A stretch of DNA of 64,000 nt from Acidobacteriota bacterium (GCA_016700175.1 CP065003.1:2614001-2678000); one strand, 5' to 3'; numbered from the stretch's first letter, positions 51,816 to 63,703 are shown. The notes: a model not told the origin generated them from the sequence alone. Program-made: numbers and translations.

Positions 51816-54350
51816 ATGGAATCGAACGACCGTTTGCTGCAGATCCCCGAGATCAAGGACCGCAGATCTGAAAGGGGCCTTCAGCCTCAACCCCAGGATT
51901 ATCCTCCCGCATACTCCCCTTTTTACGACGACGATTCCCTTGGGGACAGCCGTTCGATACGCGAATACTTCAGCATCGTTTACAAGCGCCTCCCGCTGAT
52001 CCTGGCCATCACTATCATCGTTACCGCCGCCGTCGCTTTCTACATGTTCCGCCAGCCGAACGAATACGCTGCGACCGCGACGATGATCGTCGAACCGCCG
52101 AAGCCGAAAGCCACCGATTCCCAAAGCGTCATCCTGAACTTCGGCTACGACCAGAACTACTACAACACCCAGCTCCAGCTGATGAGGAGCCAGGACCTTA
52201 TGCGCGACGTCGTGGTCGCGATGAAGCTTTACGAGCGGGAGAGCCTCCACGGAAGCAGGCAGCGCGGGATCTTGGAGACGCTCGGAGCGATGGTTACCGG
52301 CGGCGGAAGACAGCCGGAGCAGCAGGGTGCGCTCCCCGTGATCGACTCACGTGAAGGCGACACGGTCGAGCAGGTTTCGCTGACCCCGGAACAGAAACAG
52401 CGCGCCGAGGCATACGCCGGCGAACTGAGCGGGATGCTTTCCGTCGAAAAGGTTGAAACGACGAACCTCGTGAACCTGACCTTGAGAGGTTCGGAGCCGG
52501 AGCTGATCCAGCAGGTCGCGGACACGCTCGCCGAGATGTACAAGGTCCAGAGTACGGAGCTTGCTACGAAGAACGAGAAACAGGCACTTGCGGATCTAAA
52601 GGACTCGATTATCGAGCTCAAGAAAACGATCAGCGATCAGGAGGTTGAGTTCATAGGAAAGCTTCGTGAAAGCAATCTTCCTGTTGGTGACGGAAAGACT
52701 ACGGAACTTTCGGCAAGCCGACTCGGAACGGTTAGCAGCCAACTGCTTGAGGCGATCGACGCCCGGCGGAAGCTTGAAGCCGAATACGCGGCCGCTCTGC
52801 AGGCGAAAAACCCGTACGCGCTTTCGGATTCGTCCGGAAGCCTCCTGGCCTCCCAGCTGCGCGAGACGAAAAGCGAGCGGAAAGCGAAATTCGACGAGCA
52901 GATACGCTCGATCGACGAAAAGATAAAAGGCGCAGAATCGGAACTTGCCAAGCTTCGCGTTAAGTACACGAACGAGCACTGGCGCGTAAAAGAAGGCGTC
53001 AGCCTGGTTGAAAGCCTTAAACGGCAGAAGACCGATCTGGAAGCCGAAAGCAAGAAGATAATCGAGGAAGAGTCCAAGACACTCGAGAGAGAGGTCCAGA
53101 AGGAGATCACATCCGCTCTTGCAGCGAGGCTCAACACCGCTCGCAGGCGTGAGGCCCAGCTTAGCGCGGCTTACGAACAGGAGGCCGCCCGCGCGAACCA
53201 ACAGGGCCAGCAGGAGACTATGCTGACCACGGCCAAGCGCGAGATCGAAAATAACAGGGGGATACTTGACCGCCTCCTTCAGAGGGAGCGCGAGATGGAG
53301 TTGTCGATCGACGCAAGCGCGCCCGACAATATAAAGGTTACCGGAAACGCCCAGGCGAACCTCGTCGGTCCCGCAAGAAGCCGGAACATTCTTATCGCGC
53401 TGTTCATTTCGCTTGTCGGCGGCATCGGACTTACTTTCCTTCTCGATTACCTCGACGATTCGATCAAGAGCTCGGACGACATCGGCAGAAGCCTGGGTCT
53501 TCCTACGTTGGGCCTGATACCGCATCAGAAAACGTTCGACAAGCGGAAACAGAAACTGCTTCCCGGAAACTCGAACGGGCGAACCGCTTCAACAGAGTTC
53601 GTCGCGCTCGAGGACAACAGATCGGGAATGGCCGAAGCATACCGGCATCTCCGGACTTCTCTGCTTTTCTCGTCCGCGGGCAAACCTCCGGAGACCATTC
53701 TGGTGACGTCTTCGCAGCCTTCGGAAGGCAAGACGACTACCGCGATCAACACCGCGATCACTCTTGCGCAATCGGGCGCGGATGTCGTGATCATCGACTG
53801 CGACCTTCGAAGGCCGAGGCTCCACAGCCTGTTCGATCTCGAAAACACGCACGGGCTAACGAACTATCTTTCCGGCGAGAAGAACACGGAGAATCTGCTC
53901 AAGCCCTTCCCCGATCTTCCCAACCTGAAGGTCATCACGAGCGGCCCTATCCCTCCGAACCCGGCTGAGCTTCTCAGCTCGAACGAGATGAAGCATCTGC
54001 TGCAGTTCCTGAAAGGCAGGTTCCAGCACGTGGTTATCGACTCCCCGCCGGCGATCTCATTTACGGACGCGGCGATCATTGCGACGCTGGTCGACGGTGT
54101 CGTGCTTGTCGCAATGGCCGGAAAGAGCTCGATCCACCTTATGAGGCGCTTCAAGCACAGGCTTCTGAACATGGGCGCGAGGGTTTACGGCGTGGTCCTG
54201 AACGGTATCAAGCCGAACTCGGTCGAGTACAGCTATTACGGCTACGGATACGACTACAGCCGCTACTACCGCGAGGACGAATCTACCCCGAGGCTGGAAG
54301 AGGTCGCGGGCGATGAACTCGGTCCGGGCTGGGAAGAAGAGAAAGAGTAG
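51816..54350 (+). CDS. Polysaccharide co-polymerase with BY-kinase domain (Wzc/ExoP-like)
   Basis: The 844-residue inner-membrane protein controls capsule or exopolysaccharide chain length and export. It has the Wzz domain between two membrane spans (about 57-78 and 525-545) with a long coiled-coil periplasmic part, then the bacterial tyrosine kinase domain: Walker A SSQPSEGKTTT (about 630), Walker A' VVIIDCDLRRPR and Walker B HVVIDSPP. A C-terminal tyrosine cluster EYSYYGYGYDYSRYY is the autophosphorylation tail. The N-terminus is Pro/Asp-rich and long. No other wz genes are in the window, but rmlD follows on the opposite strand. Confidence 0.95.
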   Translation: MESNDRLLQIPEIKDRRSERGLQPQPQDYPPAYSPFYDDDSLGDSRSIREYFSIVYKRLPLILAITIIVTAAVAFYMFRQPNEYAATATMIVEPPKPKATDSQSVILNFGYDQNYYNTQLQLMRSQDLMRDVVVAMKLYERESLHGSRQRGILETLGAMVTGGGRQPEQQGALPVIDSREGDTVEQVSLTPEQKQRAEAYAGELSGMLSVEKVETTNLVNLTLRGSEPELIQQVADTLAEMYKVQSTELATKNEKQALADLKDSIIELKKTISDQEVEFIGKLRESNLPVGDGKTTELSASRLGTVSSQLLEAIDARRKLEAEYAAALQAKNPYALSDSSGSLLASQLRETKSERKAKFDEQIRSIDEKIKGAESELAKLRVKYTNEHWRVKEGVSLVESLKRQKTDLEAESKKIIEEESKTLEREVQKEITSALAARLNTARRREAQLSAAYEQEAARANQQGQQETMLTTAKREIENNRGILDRLLQREREMELSIDASAPDNIKVTGNAQANLVGPARSRNILIALFISLVGGIGLTFLLDYLDDSIKSSDDIGRSLGLPTLGLIPHQKTFDKRKQKLLPGNSNGRTASTEFVALEDNRSGMAEAYRHLRTSLLFSSAGKPPETILVTSSQPSEGKTTTAINTAITLAQSGADVVIIDCDLRRPRLHSLFDLENTHGLTNYLSGEKNTENLLKPFPDLPNLKVITSGPIPPNPAELLSSNEMKHLLQFLKGRFQHVVIDSPPAISFTDAAIIATLVDGVVLVAMAGKSSIHLMRRFKHRLLNMGARVYGVVLNGIKPNSVEYSYYGYGYDYSRYYREDESTPRLEEVAGDELGPGWEEEKE

Positions 54351-54643
54351 TTCCGGGTCCGAAACCTAAGTCCCAGGTTCCAAGTTCCAAGTTCCAGGAA
54401 AGAGGACGGTATTCTGCCTAGTCGTTGGATCTATTAGTTGCCCCCGTTTCAACGAAGGGACCGAAAGGGCCAAGAGATTGTTTCGCCGGCCTCAGCCGCG
54501 TATCAGTTGCCCCTCGCTTTAGCGGGGGGATTAAGAGCTGTAAAATGACTTTTGGGGCTTTAGCCCCGGCAACGGCCGGCTGAAGCCGGGGGCTACTGTT
54601 GAAGCGAGGCCTGCATGGCCTGAGATTTAGTATCGTAGCCGGA
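54351..54643. repeat. Gap with GTTCCAAG words and REP-like hairpins
   Basis: GGTTCCAAGTTCCAAGTTCC words (about 54374-54398) are followed by hairpins of the TTCA/TGAA-loop type: GCTTTAGC near 54515, GGGGCTTTAGCCCC near 54557 and CCGGC-TGAA-GCCGG near 54580. No gene is seen. It separates convergent wzc-like and rmlD genes. Confidence 0.65.
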
Positions 54644-55483
54644 TCAATCTCTCGTCAGATATCTCTTCACCGCGTCCCGCCAGTCCGGCAGCGGACCCAA
54701 GATCCCGCCTCTTATCGTTCCCAGCTGCGAATTCGAAGGTCTCGGAGCCGCACGTTCGAGATCCGCGGAAGAGACCGGAGCGACAAGCGCATCGTCGAAC
54801 CCGCCCGCACTGCAGATCTCTTTCGCGAAGCCGAGATAGCTTGTCCCCTCTCCCGAATTGACGACGTGAAACACCCCTTCCGACCCGGAAACCGCCAGTT
54901 CTCTCAATCGTCCGGCGAGATCAACCGCATATGTGGGCGTCCCGAAACTGTCTTCGATTGCGGTGATCTTCTTTCTGTCCGAGAGCAGATCCGGCATCAC
55001 GCTCAGAAAGTTTGTACCGCCCGGCCCGAAGATCCATCCGGAACGGACGATGATCGAGCGGGCATAGCTGGCGGCGGCGAGTTTCTCGCCTTCCAGCTTC
55101 GCGGCTGCATAGACCGACTGCGGAGCGGGCTCGTCTGATTCGTCGTAGAAGCCTTCCTTCGATCCGTCGAAGACATAGTCGGTCGATATCGTAACGAAAA
55201 CGGAATCGGCATCGCGACAGGCCTTCGCAAGGTTCTCGACCCCTTCGGCATTGACCGCGAAACAGAGGTCGGGATTCGACTCGGCTCCGTCAACGTCCGT
55301 GTAGGCCGCGCAGTTGATTACCGTGTCGAAGCCTCCTTCGATCATCACCCTTGAGACCGCATCGCGGTCCGTGATATCGAGTTCGCGTTTAGCCAAAGCG
55401 GCCACTTCATCGCCCAGTCCGGCGCAGACGCGCGCGACCGCCCGGGCGACCATTCCTTCGGCTCCGGTTACGAGGATCTTCAT
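54644..55483 (-). CDS. rfbD: dTDP-4-dehydrorhamnose reductase
   Basis: The enzyme makes dTDP-L-rhamnose in the final step of its synthesis, using NAD(P)H. The 279-residue extended SDR shows the Rossmann loop GAEGMVARAVA (7-17), INCAAYTDVDGAE, STDYVFDG and the catalytic Y-x-x-x-K in YAAAKLEGE. The GxxGMxG loop is changed (GAEGMVA instead of GxxGQLG), which is tolerated in the family. Length is close to the usual 290. Rhamnose would feed the polysaccharide handled by the neighbouring kinase/co-polymerase. The genes rmlABC are not in the window. Confidence 0.92.
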   Translation of the reverse strand: MKILVTGAEGMVARAVARVCAGLGDEVAALAKRELDITDRDAVSRVMIEGGFDTVINCAAYTDVDGAESNPDLCFAVNAEGVENLAKACRDADSVFVTISTDYVFDGSKEGFYDESDEPAPQSVYAAAKLEGEKLAAASYARSIIVRSGWIFGPGGTNFLSVMPDLLSDRKKITAIEDSFGTPTYAVDLAGRLRELAVSGSEGVFHVVNSGEGTSYLGFAKEICSAGGFDDALVAPVSSADLERAAPRPSNSQLGTIRGGILGPLPDWRDAVKRYLTRD

Positions 55484-55511
55484 TTATCAGGAGACTGAAT
55501 GCGTAACCTCT

Positions 55512-56108
55512 TCACTTGTTGAGGAGGCGCATCTGCCGGAGGATCTGTTCGGCGTGCTTTTTGGGGGAATTGATGTTCTTGAGCACTATCATCGAGTCGT
55601 TCTCGTTAGCGTTCTCGATCTCGATGTTGCCGAAACCGAGCATCCGCTGAAAAGCGTTCGCGGACACAGTAACGTCCTGGATTATCCTTAGCGGCACGTT
55701 GCGGGTCGTCTTGTTGATCAGGCCCTCGTCGATCTCGATCTTGGAATCGGTCAGCGTGTACCGGATCATCTTCTGCTTGATGTGATGGTAGGCGGGGATC
55801 AGCAGGAGCGAAAGACACACTACGACGACTGCTAGCGACGAGATAGCAAAGTTCGTGAACAGGACACCCAGCAGTCCCAGCAGGACGGCCAGCAGGATGC
55901 CGCCTATCACCGCGAGCACGTAGCCCGAGCCGACAAAGATCAGCGTCGGCCGGATGGAGAATATCGTCTCTTCGTCCTCGGAAACAGGTACCCCGCTCTT
56001 TTGCGCGACAAGCGTCTCCTCTTCCGCCTGGACCTCGAACCGCTTTCCGCACTTTTGGCAGAAAACGGCTTCATCGGCATTCTCTGTCCCGCATTTGTTG
56101 CAGTACAT
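55512..56108 (-). CDS. Zinc-ribbon and PH-domain membrane protein
   Basis: The 198-residue product opens with a zinc ribbon (YCNKCGTENADEAVFCQKCG, four Cys). An acidic linker leads to two hydrophobic segments (about 62-110) and a bacterial PH-like domain (YTLTDSKIEIDEGLINKTTR ... QDVTVSANAFQRMLGFGNIE; bPH2/DUF304-like). Such proteins are membrane-bound and of unknown function. The ATG at 56108 begins exactly at the zinc ribbon and the upstream extension is rejected. It lies between rmlD and a lytic transglycosylase on the same strand, separated from the latter by a terminator. Confidence 0.85.
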   Translation of the reverse strand: MYCNKCGTENADEAVFCQKCGKRFEVQAEEETLVAQKSGVPVSEDEETIFSIRPTLIFVGSGYVLAVIGGILLAVLLGLLGVLFTNFAISSLAVVVVCLSLLLIPAYHHIKQKMIRYTLTDSKIEIDEGLINKTTRNVPLRIIQDVTVSANAFQRMLGFGNIEIENANENDSMIVLKNINSPKKHAEQILRQMRLLNK

Positions 56109-56173
56109 ATTCTCTCGCCCCGGAAGTTTGTTTTCGGAATGCCGGAATGATACAGGATTTCGACCGAACGAAC

Positions 56174-56202
56174 AAAAAAAGCGGCCGGAATCGTCCGGCC
56201 GC
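56174..56202 (-). terminator. Rho-independent terminator of the lytic transglycosylase gene
   Basis: On the minus strand GCGGCCGG-ACGATT-CCGGCCGC is followed by seven T residues, 50 bases after the stop codon. Confidence 0.9.
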
Positions 56203-56255
56203 AAGTCATTCAAGAGCAAGAGGAGAAGAAAACGGAGGATCCGCGATCCCCCGTC

Positions 56256-57047
56256 TTATTGCGACACAAGCCGCATCGTGCCGTTAGGCAGCTTCACGGC
56301 GATGATGTCCCGTTCATAGAGCGCGAGCGGGACCGCCTCTTTTTCCTCGATCTCCTTCGCCGCCTTCGAGTCAACGCGCGCAGCACGCTGGACGAATTTC
56401 GCGTCGGTGAGCGAGTTATATCTGTTGGTTATCCTCCTGACATACTCCTGCGTTTCCCTGTACGGGGGAATACGCCATCCGTACTTCATAACGGCTCCTT
56501 CGCCCGCGTTATAGCCGGCAAGAGCGAGAACCACGTCGCCATCGAACTTGTCGATAAGCCAGCGCATATACTTCACGCCCGCTTCGATGTTCTGCTTCGG
56601 ATCCCATATATTCGTAACGCCGAAGCGCCTTGCCGTCGCCGGCATCAGCTGCATAAGCCCGCTGGCGCCTTTGTGTGATTTCGCGCGGCGCTTGAATGCG
56701 GACTCCTGGTGCATCTGCGCATAGATCAGGAGCGGATCGATACTGTATTTCTTCGACGAGTTCAGAATGTACGAATCGACGGTGGTATCGCCGGTCGAAA
56801 AGCCCTTCAGGCTTCTCGAGGAACTCATCGCGATCCGCCTTACAAGCGGATTGCTGTCGGACGTGCGGGCCTTTGTAGATTTCGTATTCTTGACCGGAGC
56901 TGCAACTACAGGTACGGTTTCCGCCTCGGGGCGCACCACCTGCACTCCTTTGGACGTGTCGAAGTTGTCGAATACGCGTCTTGACTGTGCGGCCGAAGGG
57001 ACCGAAACGGTCAGGATCAGAAGAAGAAGCGGTATGAGATGTTTCAT
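56256..57047 (-). CDS. Lytic transglycosylase (SLT domain)
   Basis: The enzyme cleaves peptidoglycan between MurNAc and GlcNAc, forming 1,6-anhydro ends. The 263-residue product has a signal peptide (MKHLIPLLLLILTVSVPSAA), a linker of about 90 residues, and an SLT domain with the catalytic Glu in YAQMHQESAFKRRA, GASGLMQLMPATARRFGV and LALAGYNAGEGAVMKYG. The C-terminal 40 residues (VDSKAAKEIEEKEAVPLALY) are extra and may anchor or regulate it. A strong terminator follows, so it is a single-gene unit. Confidence 0.92.
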   Translation of the reverse strand: MKHLIPLLLLILTVSVPSAAQSRRVFDNFDTSKGVQVVRPEAETVPVVAAPVKNTKSTKARTSDSNPLVRRIAMSSSRSLKGFSTGDTTVDSYILNSSKKYSIDPLLIYAQMHQESAFKRRAKSHKGASGLMQLMPATARRFGVTNIWDPKQNIEAGVKYMRWLIDKFDGDVVLALAGYNAGEGAVMKYGWRIPPYRETQEYVRRITNRYNSLTDAKFVQRAARVDSKAAKEIEEKEAVPLALYERDIIAVKLPNGTMRLVSQ

Positions 57048-57305
57048 TGAGCAGTGGTACGGAAGGTTGATCTTGGGCGGGTCAGCACATAAGAGTTACC
57101 TGGCTTTTCAATTGTGCTTTTTGTTTGAGATCGAACGCGGGAGCCGCTGTGCGGCTGGCGGGAAGCTCGCCCGCCTATGGGTAAAGAAACGACCAATCAC
57201 TGAGGTGTTCCAAAAAGCTTTGCAATGTTCAACAGTGCCAAATACTCCGGACTGCGCCCCGCTGCCGCCTTCAACCCGCAGGGGAAATCGTCTATCTTTT
57301 AGCAA
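57048..57305. other. Divergent intergenic region
   Basis: I see no gene, repeat family or clear motif in this gap between the divergent lytic transglycosylase and MgtE-N/CBS genes. Confidence 0.3.
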
Positions 57306-58529
57306 ATGATCTATCTATCGCAGATCCTTGGAAAGCCCATTCACAGCGTCGAGGGCGAGTCCATCGCCACGATCAAGGACCTTGTCGTCCGGTACGGGAA
57401 CGAAGACCATCCGCCTGTGATAGGCCTCGTCGCGCGCTACCGAAGAAGGCTGTTCTTCATTCCGCGGTCCCAGCTGAAGGTCTTCGGGTCGGCGGGCACC
57501 CAGCTCCGGACCGATGTCCTAGATCTGCGCCCGTTCTCGCGTCGCGAGGGCGAGGTACTCCTCGCCAAGGATGTTCTCGACAAGCAGTTGATCGACATCG
57601 ACGGCAAGCGTGTGGTACGCGTCAACGATGTTCAGCTCGTCGAGTTCAACCGCGAATGGCGGATAAGCGGCGCCGACGTCAGCCTTCAGGGATTTCTAAG
57701 GCGGCTTATGCCTTCGGGCTTTTACGGCTCGAAAAAGCCGGTCGAGGTCATCGACTGGAAAGACGTCGGCTATCTTGCCACGGACTCGAAGACCGTTACC
57801 GTTCAGCTCAAGTCCTCGAAGGACAAGCTGTCGAGGCTCCATCCCGTCGAGATAGCTCAGCTTGCCGAGGCGCTTTCGCCTCTTCACAGGACCGACATCG
57901 TGGAATCGCTCGACGACGAGATCGCCGCCGACACGCTCGAGGAAATGTCGACGGAGAACCAGGCGCGCGTGCTCGAAGACCTCGACGGAGAGCGCGCGGC
58001 GGACCTTTTGGAAGAAATGTCTCCCGACGACGCGGCGGACGTGCTTGAAGAACTGGACGATGACAAGGCGCGCGAGCTCGTCGCGCTTATGGAAGACGAA
58101 GAAAAGGCGGACGTGGTCGAGCTGATGTTCTACGAGAACGACACGGCGGGCGGGCTTATGACCACCGAAATGGTCACGTTTCCGCAGTCTATGTCGGCGG
58201 GTCAGGCGATCGCGGAACTGCGCGAGATGGCGCGGACCCCGCACATGATTTACTACATCTATCTCACCGAATCCGAAGGCTCGAGGAAACTTTCCGGTAT
58301 CATCACGCTGCGCGTGCTTATCCTCGCCGACAGCGCGGAGCGGCTAGAGGACCTTATGCGACGGGATTTCCAGACCGTCGGTCCGGGCGAACCCGCGGAA
58401 GAGGTCGCGCTGAAGATCGCCGAGTACAACCTGCTTGCGATCCCCGTCGTTGACGACAAGGAAGAGTTGCTCGGGATCGTCACTGTAGATGACGCGATGG
58501 AAATACTGCTTCCGAAACGTTTCGAGTGA
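57306..58529 (+). CDS. PRC-barrel / MgtE N-domain / CBS protein without channel domain
   Basis: The 407-residue cytoplasmic protein has PRC-barrel-like segments (about 1-80 and 95-150), the superhelical MgtE intracellular domain (repeats such as EEMSTENQARVLEDLDGERA and EEMSPDDAADVLEELDDDKA), and two CBS domains (PQSMSAGQAIAELREM; VDDKEELLGIVTVDDAMEIL). The MgtE membrane channel is missing, so it is not itself a Mg2+ channel. In related genomes such proteins accompany Nramp-type metal transporters, but none is seen here. The last base pair of codons overlaps the next start (GTGA), so the two genes are coupled. Confidence 0.88.
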   Translation: MIYLSQILGKPIHSVEGESIATIKDLVVRYGNEDHPPVIGLVARYRRRLFFIPRSQLKVFGSAGTQLRTDVLDLRPFSRREGEVLLAKDVLDKQLIDIDGKRVVRVNDVQLVEFNREWRISGADVSLQGFLRRLMPSGFYGSKKPVEVIDWKDVGYLATDSKTVTVQLKSSKDKLSRLHPVEIAQLAEALSPLHRTDIVESLDDEIAADTLEEMSTENQARVLEDLDGERAADLLEEMSPDDAADVLEELDDDKARELVALMEDEEKADVVELMFYENDTAGGLMTTEMVTFPQSMSAGQAIAELREMARTPHMIYYIYLTESEGSRKLSGIITLRVLILADSAERLEDLMRRDFQTVGPGEPAEEVALKIAEYNLLAIPVVDDKEELLGIVTVDDAMEILLPKRFE

Positions 58530-59227
58530 AGCCCGATTTCACAGACTCCGATCCCAAAACCTACGTGCGTCTTCTTCGAACGGCGCTCGAGCCGCACGCG
58601 GATCCCGCGTACGCGGTCGAGATGAAGGCCTATCTAAGGAACCAGTTCGAGTTCTTCGGGATGAAATCGCCGCTTCGGAAGGTCATATTCAAAGAGTTCT
58701 TCGATGAGCACGGCATTCCCTCCCCGGAAAAGCTTCCCGAAGCCGCGCATTTGCTTCTCGGTGAAGATGAAAGGGAGTTCCATTATTTCGCGATCGAGTC
58801 GGCCTCGAAGCACAGGAAGTTATGGGACCAGCGGTCCGTGGAGCTGTTCGAATCGATGGCTGTGCGGCGATCGTGGTGGGATTCGGTCGATTACATACGC
58901 GGGGTTTGCCTCAAGGAGTATTTCCTGGCATTTCCCGATCTTCGCGAGGCCGTTTCGGAGCGCTGGAGAAGCTCGGAGAACTTCTGGCTTCAAAGGCTCG
59001 CCGTCACGTTCCAGATCGGCTACAAGACGCGGACAGACACCGCGCTGCTTGTGAAGAACATCGACGCAGTAAAGGATTCGGACGAGTTCTTCGTTCAGAA
59101 AGCGATCGGATGGGCGCTGAGGGATTACGGCAAGACCGATCCGGATTTCGTGGAGGCATACGTCTCGAAGGCGGGCCTGAAGCCGTTGAGCAAGCGTGAG
59201 GCGCTGAAGAGGATACGTAGGAAATAG
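58526..59227 (+). CDS. DNA alkylation repair protein, AlkD-like
   Basis: AlkD-type enzymes are HEAT-like-repeat DNA glycosylases that remove cationic N3- and N7-alkyl purines. The 233-residue length and helical repeats with MKAYLRNQFEFFGMKSPLRK, FHYFAIESASKHRK, RRSWWDSVDYI and the C-terminal FFVQKAIGWALRDYGKTDPDF motif match the family. The WW-D stretch and late Asp are the DNA-contacting and catalytic region. The start is a GTG overlapping the preceding TGA by two bases. Its link to the MgtE-N/CBS protein is probably only operon-level. Confidence 0.9.
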   Translation: MKPDFTDSDPKTYVRLLRTALEPHADPAYAVEMKAYLRNQFEFFGMKSPLRKVIFKEFFDEHGIPSPEKLPEAAHLLLGEDEREFHYFAIESASKHRKLWDQRSVELFESMAVRRSWWDSVDYIRGVCLKEYFLAFPDLREAVSERWRSSENFWLQRLAVTFQIGYKTRTDTALLVKNIDAVKDSDEFFVQKAIGWALRDYGKTDPDFVEAYVSKAGLKPLSKREALKRIRRK

Positions 59228-59351
59228 GAGCCCGCCGGAATATCTCCGGGCCGATCGGACATTTTGGTTCCGACGGACGGAATTGCTTGTATCCGAAGAC
59301 CCTGAACTGATAGATTTCACATTCAAGTTCACAACAAGGAGACCCCAGGCT

Positions 59352-59945
59352 ATGAAGTTCAAACGCATAATTCTCGCCGCCACCGTTCTTGCCGTTTTCG
59401 CGGTCCCGGCTTTGGCTTCGATCGACGTTATGCCGATCGGGACAAAGCTGGACGGATTTTCGATGAAGGACCCGGCTGGCGCCGAGCATACCTACAAGTC
59501 CTTGAAAGGCGACAAAGGCACTATCGTGATCTTTCTTTCGGCACAATGCCCTGTCGTTGCGGCGTATAACGACCGGATCAACGAGATAGCCAATGCATAT
59601 GCAGCGAAGGGGATCACGATGGTCGGGATCTACTCGAATTACACGGAAGACCTTGCGTGGGTCACCCGCCACTCGAGCGAGAATTATAAATTCACGGTGC
59701 TGATCGACGAGAACAACGTCTTCGCCGACAGGCTCGGGGCCTCGTTCACGCCGGAGATCTACTACTTCAACTCCGACGACGTGCTCGATTATCACGGCGC
59801 GATCGACAATGACAGGTCGGGAAGCAACATCACAAGGCCGTTCCTGAAGACGGCGTTGAATGAAAAGCTCTCGGGCAAGGCGATCTCCGAGCAGAGCACA
59901 AGGGCGTTCGGATGTTCCATCAAGAGGGTTAAGGCGGAAGGCTAG
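59352..59945 (+). CDS. Secreted redoxin-family protein (single-Cys, thioredoxin fold)
   Basis: The 197-residue product has a signal peptide (KRIILAATVLAVFAVPALAS) and an AhpC/TSA/redoxin fold: VIFLSAQCPVVAAYNDRINE, GITMVGIYSNYTED, FTVLIDENNVFADRLGASFT, PEIYYF. Only the first Cys of a CxxC is present (C in SAQCPV), and a second Cys lies near the end (AFGCSIK). This pattern is common in acidobacterial and planctomycete thioredoxin-like proteins. AAGGAG lies 11 bases upstream. It is probably periplasmic; a thiol-redox or copper-related role is possible. It is followed 15 bases later by a TlpA-like protein. Confidence 0.84.
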   Translation: MKFKRIILAATVLAVFAVPALASIDVMPIGTKLDGFSMKDPAGAEHTYKSLKGDKGTIVIFLSAQCPVVAAYNDRINEIANAYAAKGITMVGIYSNYTEDLAWVTRHSSENYKFTVLIDENNVFADRLGASFTPEIYYFNSDDVLDYHGAIDNDRSGSNITRPFLKTALNEKLSGKAISEQSTRAFGCSIKRVKAEG

Positions 59946-59960
59946 AGAAGCGCAGCTAAT

Positions 59961-60875
59961 ATGCATCAGCTCCTGAACGTAATTTGGCGAAGGGCGGCGG
60001 CAGTTTCGCTCTTCGCCTTGATCTTTGTCCCGCTGGTCTCAGCGCAATCCGGGTCGGGCGGTTCGGACTCCGGCCAGACCGTCGGAGGGAAAGCCGTCAA
60101 CCTGAACGTGAAGCAGATCGATGAAGAGTCGATCAAGCCTCTGCTGGTCCCGGACGGGAAACCGCTTCTCATAAACTTCTGGGCGACGTGGTGCGAACCG
60201 TGCCGCGAGGAGTTCCCTGAACTGATCGAGATCGACCGCGATTACGTGGGCAAAATCGACTTCCTGATCATATCGCTCGACGACCCGGTGGAGATCACTC
60301 GCGACGTTCCGAAGTTTCTCGAGGAGATGGGCTCAACGATGACGCCGTACCTGCTTCGGACACTTGATGAGACTGCGGTCATCGGTTCGATCTCGAAGGA
60401 TTGGCAGGGCGGGCTTCCTTTCACGGTCCTGTACGACGCCGAAGGCAAGGTGGCGCACGCACGCCAGGGCAAGATCAAGCTGCCGGTTGTGCGCGGTATC
60501 CTCGACGGACTGCTTGCGAAACCGGGTCCGGTCGCGGTCACGGAACTGGTGAAGATCGTAAACGGCAAGCGCGACGAGGCGGTCTTCTATTACCGGAACA
60601 ACTGGATGAAGCTCCGAGAGGAGGCCGTGAAGCGCGGATATATCGAGTCGTATGAAATGCAAGTCGGCGATCCGAGAGAAGAGGGCGAGTTCGATATCGT
60701 GCTGATCACGCGCTATAGGGACAAGGCGCAGTTCGACGCTTCCGAGCCGAATTTCCAGAAGCTGATCAAAGAACTGCTTCCGATCGGGCCGGTTCGGATG
60801 AACGAAGCGGTTCCTGACGAGTTCAGGAAGTCGGTAGGGGTCAGAACTACAGAATCCGTCGGCCCGCATCGGTGA
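59961..60875 (+). CDS. TlpA-like thioredoxin with C-terminal extension
   Basis: The 304-residue product has a signal peptide (AAAVSLFALIFVPLVSAQS) and a TlpA/ResA thioredoxin domain with the redox motif W77-C78-E-P-C81 (FWATWCEPCREEFPEL). Such proteins reduce disulphides in the periplasm, for example for cytochrome c assembly. After the thioredoxin part (to about residue 190) comes a 110-residue domain (YYRNNWMKLREEAVKRGYIE; FDIVLITRYRDKAQFDASEP) that resembles a ferredoxin-like dimeric barrel (EthD-type), an unusual addition. It is in tandem with the single-Cys redoxin gene, probably the same transcript. The nrfHA cytochromes elsewhere in the window would need such chemistry. Confidence 0.85.
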   Translation: MHQLLNVIWRRAAAVSLFALIFVPLVSAQSGSGGSDSGQTVGGKAVNLNVKQIDEESIKPLLVPDGKPLLINFWATWCEPCREEFPELIEIDRDYVGKIDFLIISLDDPVEITRDVPKFLEEMGSTMTPYLLRTLDETAVIGSISKDWQGGLPFTVLYDAEGKVAHARQGKIKLPVVRGILDGLLAKPGPVAVTELVKIVNGKRDEAVFYYRNNWMKLREEAVKRGYIESYEMQVGDPREEGEFDIVLITRYRDKAQFDASEPNFQKLIKELLPIGPVRMNEAVPDEFRKSVGVRTTESVGPHR

Positions 60876-61176
60876 TCCCGGCGGGGATGCGGACTTCGGC
60901 CGCAATCAGATGATACCAATTCTGGCTGACGCTCCGGGTTCCGCCTCTTTGAACCTTGAACGTGGAACCTGGAACTCGTTTTCGCCCCCTCGCTGACGCT
61001 CGAGGTTCCGCCTTCGTTCGTTACACGCTCCCTGACGGTCGCGTTTCCGCCCCTTGGAACCTGGAACTTTGAACGTGGAACTTGCGTTCGTCCCCCGTTT
61101 GAAAAAACGCCCGCCACCTAATAAACTCTCTCTTTTCCAAATCCGACCGAATTCCCGGCAGGTGACATTTATCCTG
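60876..61176. repeat. Gap with facing TTGAACCTTGAAC words
   Basis: Words TTTGAACCTTGAACGTGG and CCTGGAACTCG (about 60950-60978) and reverse-type words CTTGGAACCTGGAACTTTG (about 61058-61085) frame a GC-rich middle with CGCTGACGCTCGAGG. The same word family is inserted in the GH92 gene. The purL start follows; no gene is seen here. Confidence 0.7.
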
Positions 61177-63480
<2,304 letters not shown>

Positions 63481-63703
63481 AAAACTTTTTGTCGCAGAGA
63501 GGTTTCAACGCAAAGGACGCCAAGGACGCGACGAAAACGTGAACCGGCTCCGAAGCCCGGCCATCCTCCTTGCCGCATGCACTCAGCTGAGACGCAGGCG
63601 GTTCCTGCCTGTTTTCCTTTGCGTCCATAGCGACCTTTGCGTTTAGCCATTTCCATCTTCATTGTGTTTAACCCTGATATTCAACAGGGTGTAGACTCAA
63701 GCA
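63481..63703. repeat. Word-arm palindrome between purL and hemW
   Basis: Left arm AACGCAAAGGACGCCAAGGACG (about 63508) and right arm CTTTGCGTCCATAGCGACCTTTGCG (about 63617-63642) frame about 90 unrelated bases. The rest is the hemW leader. Confidence 0.65.
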
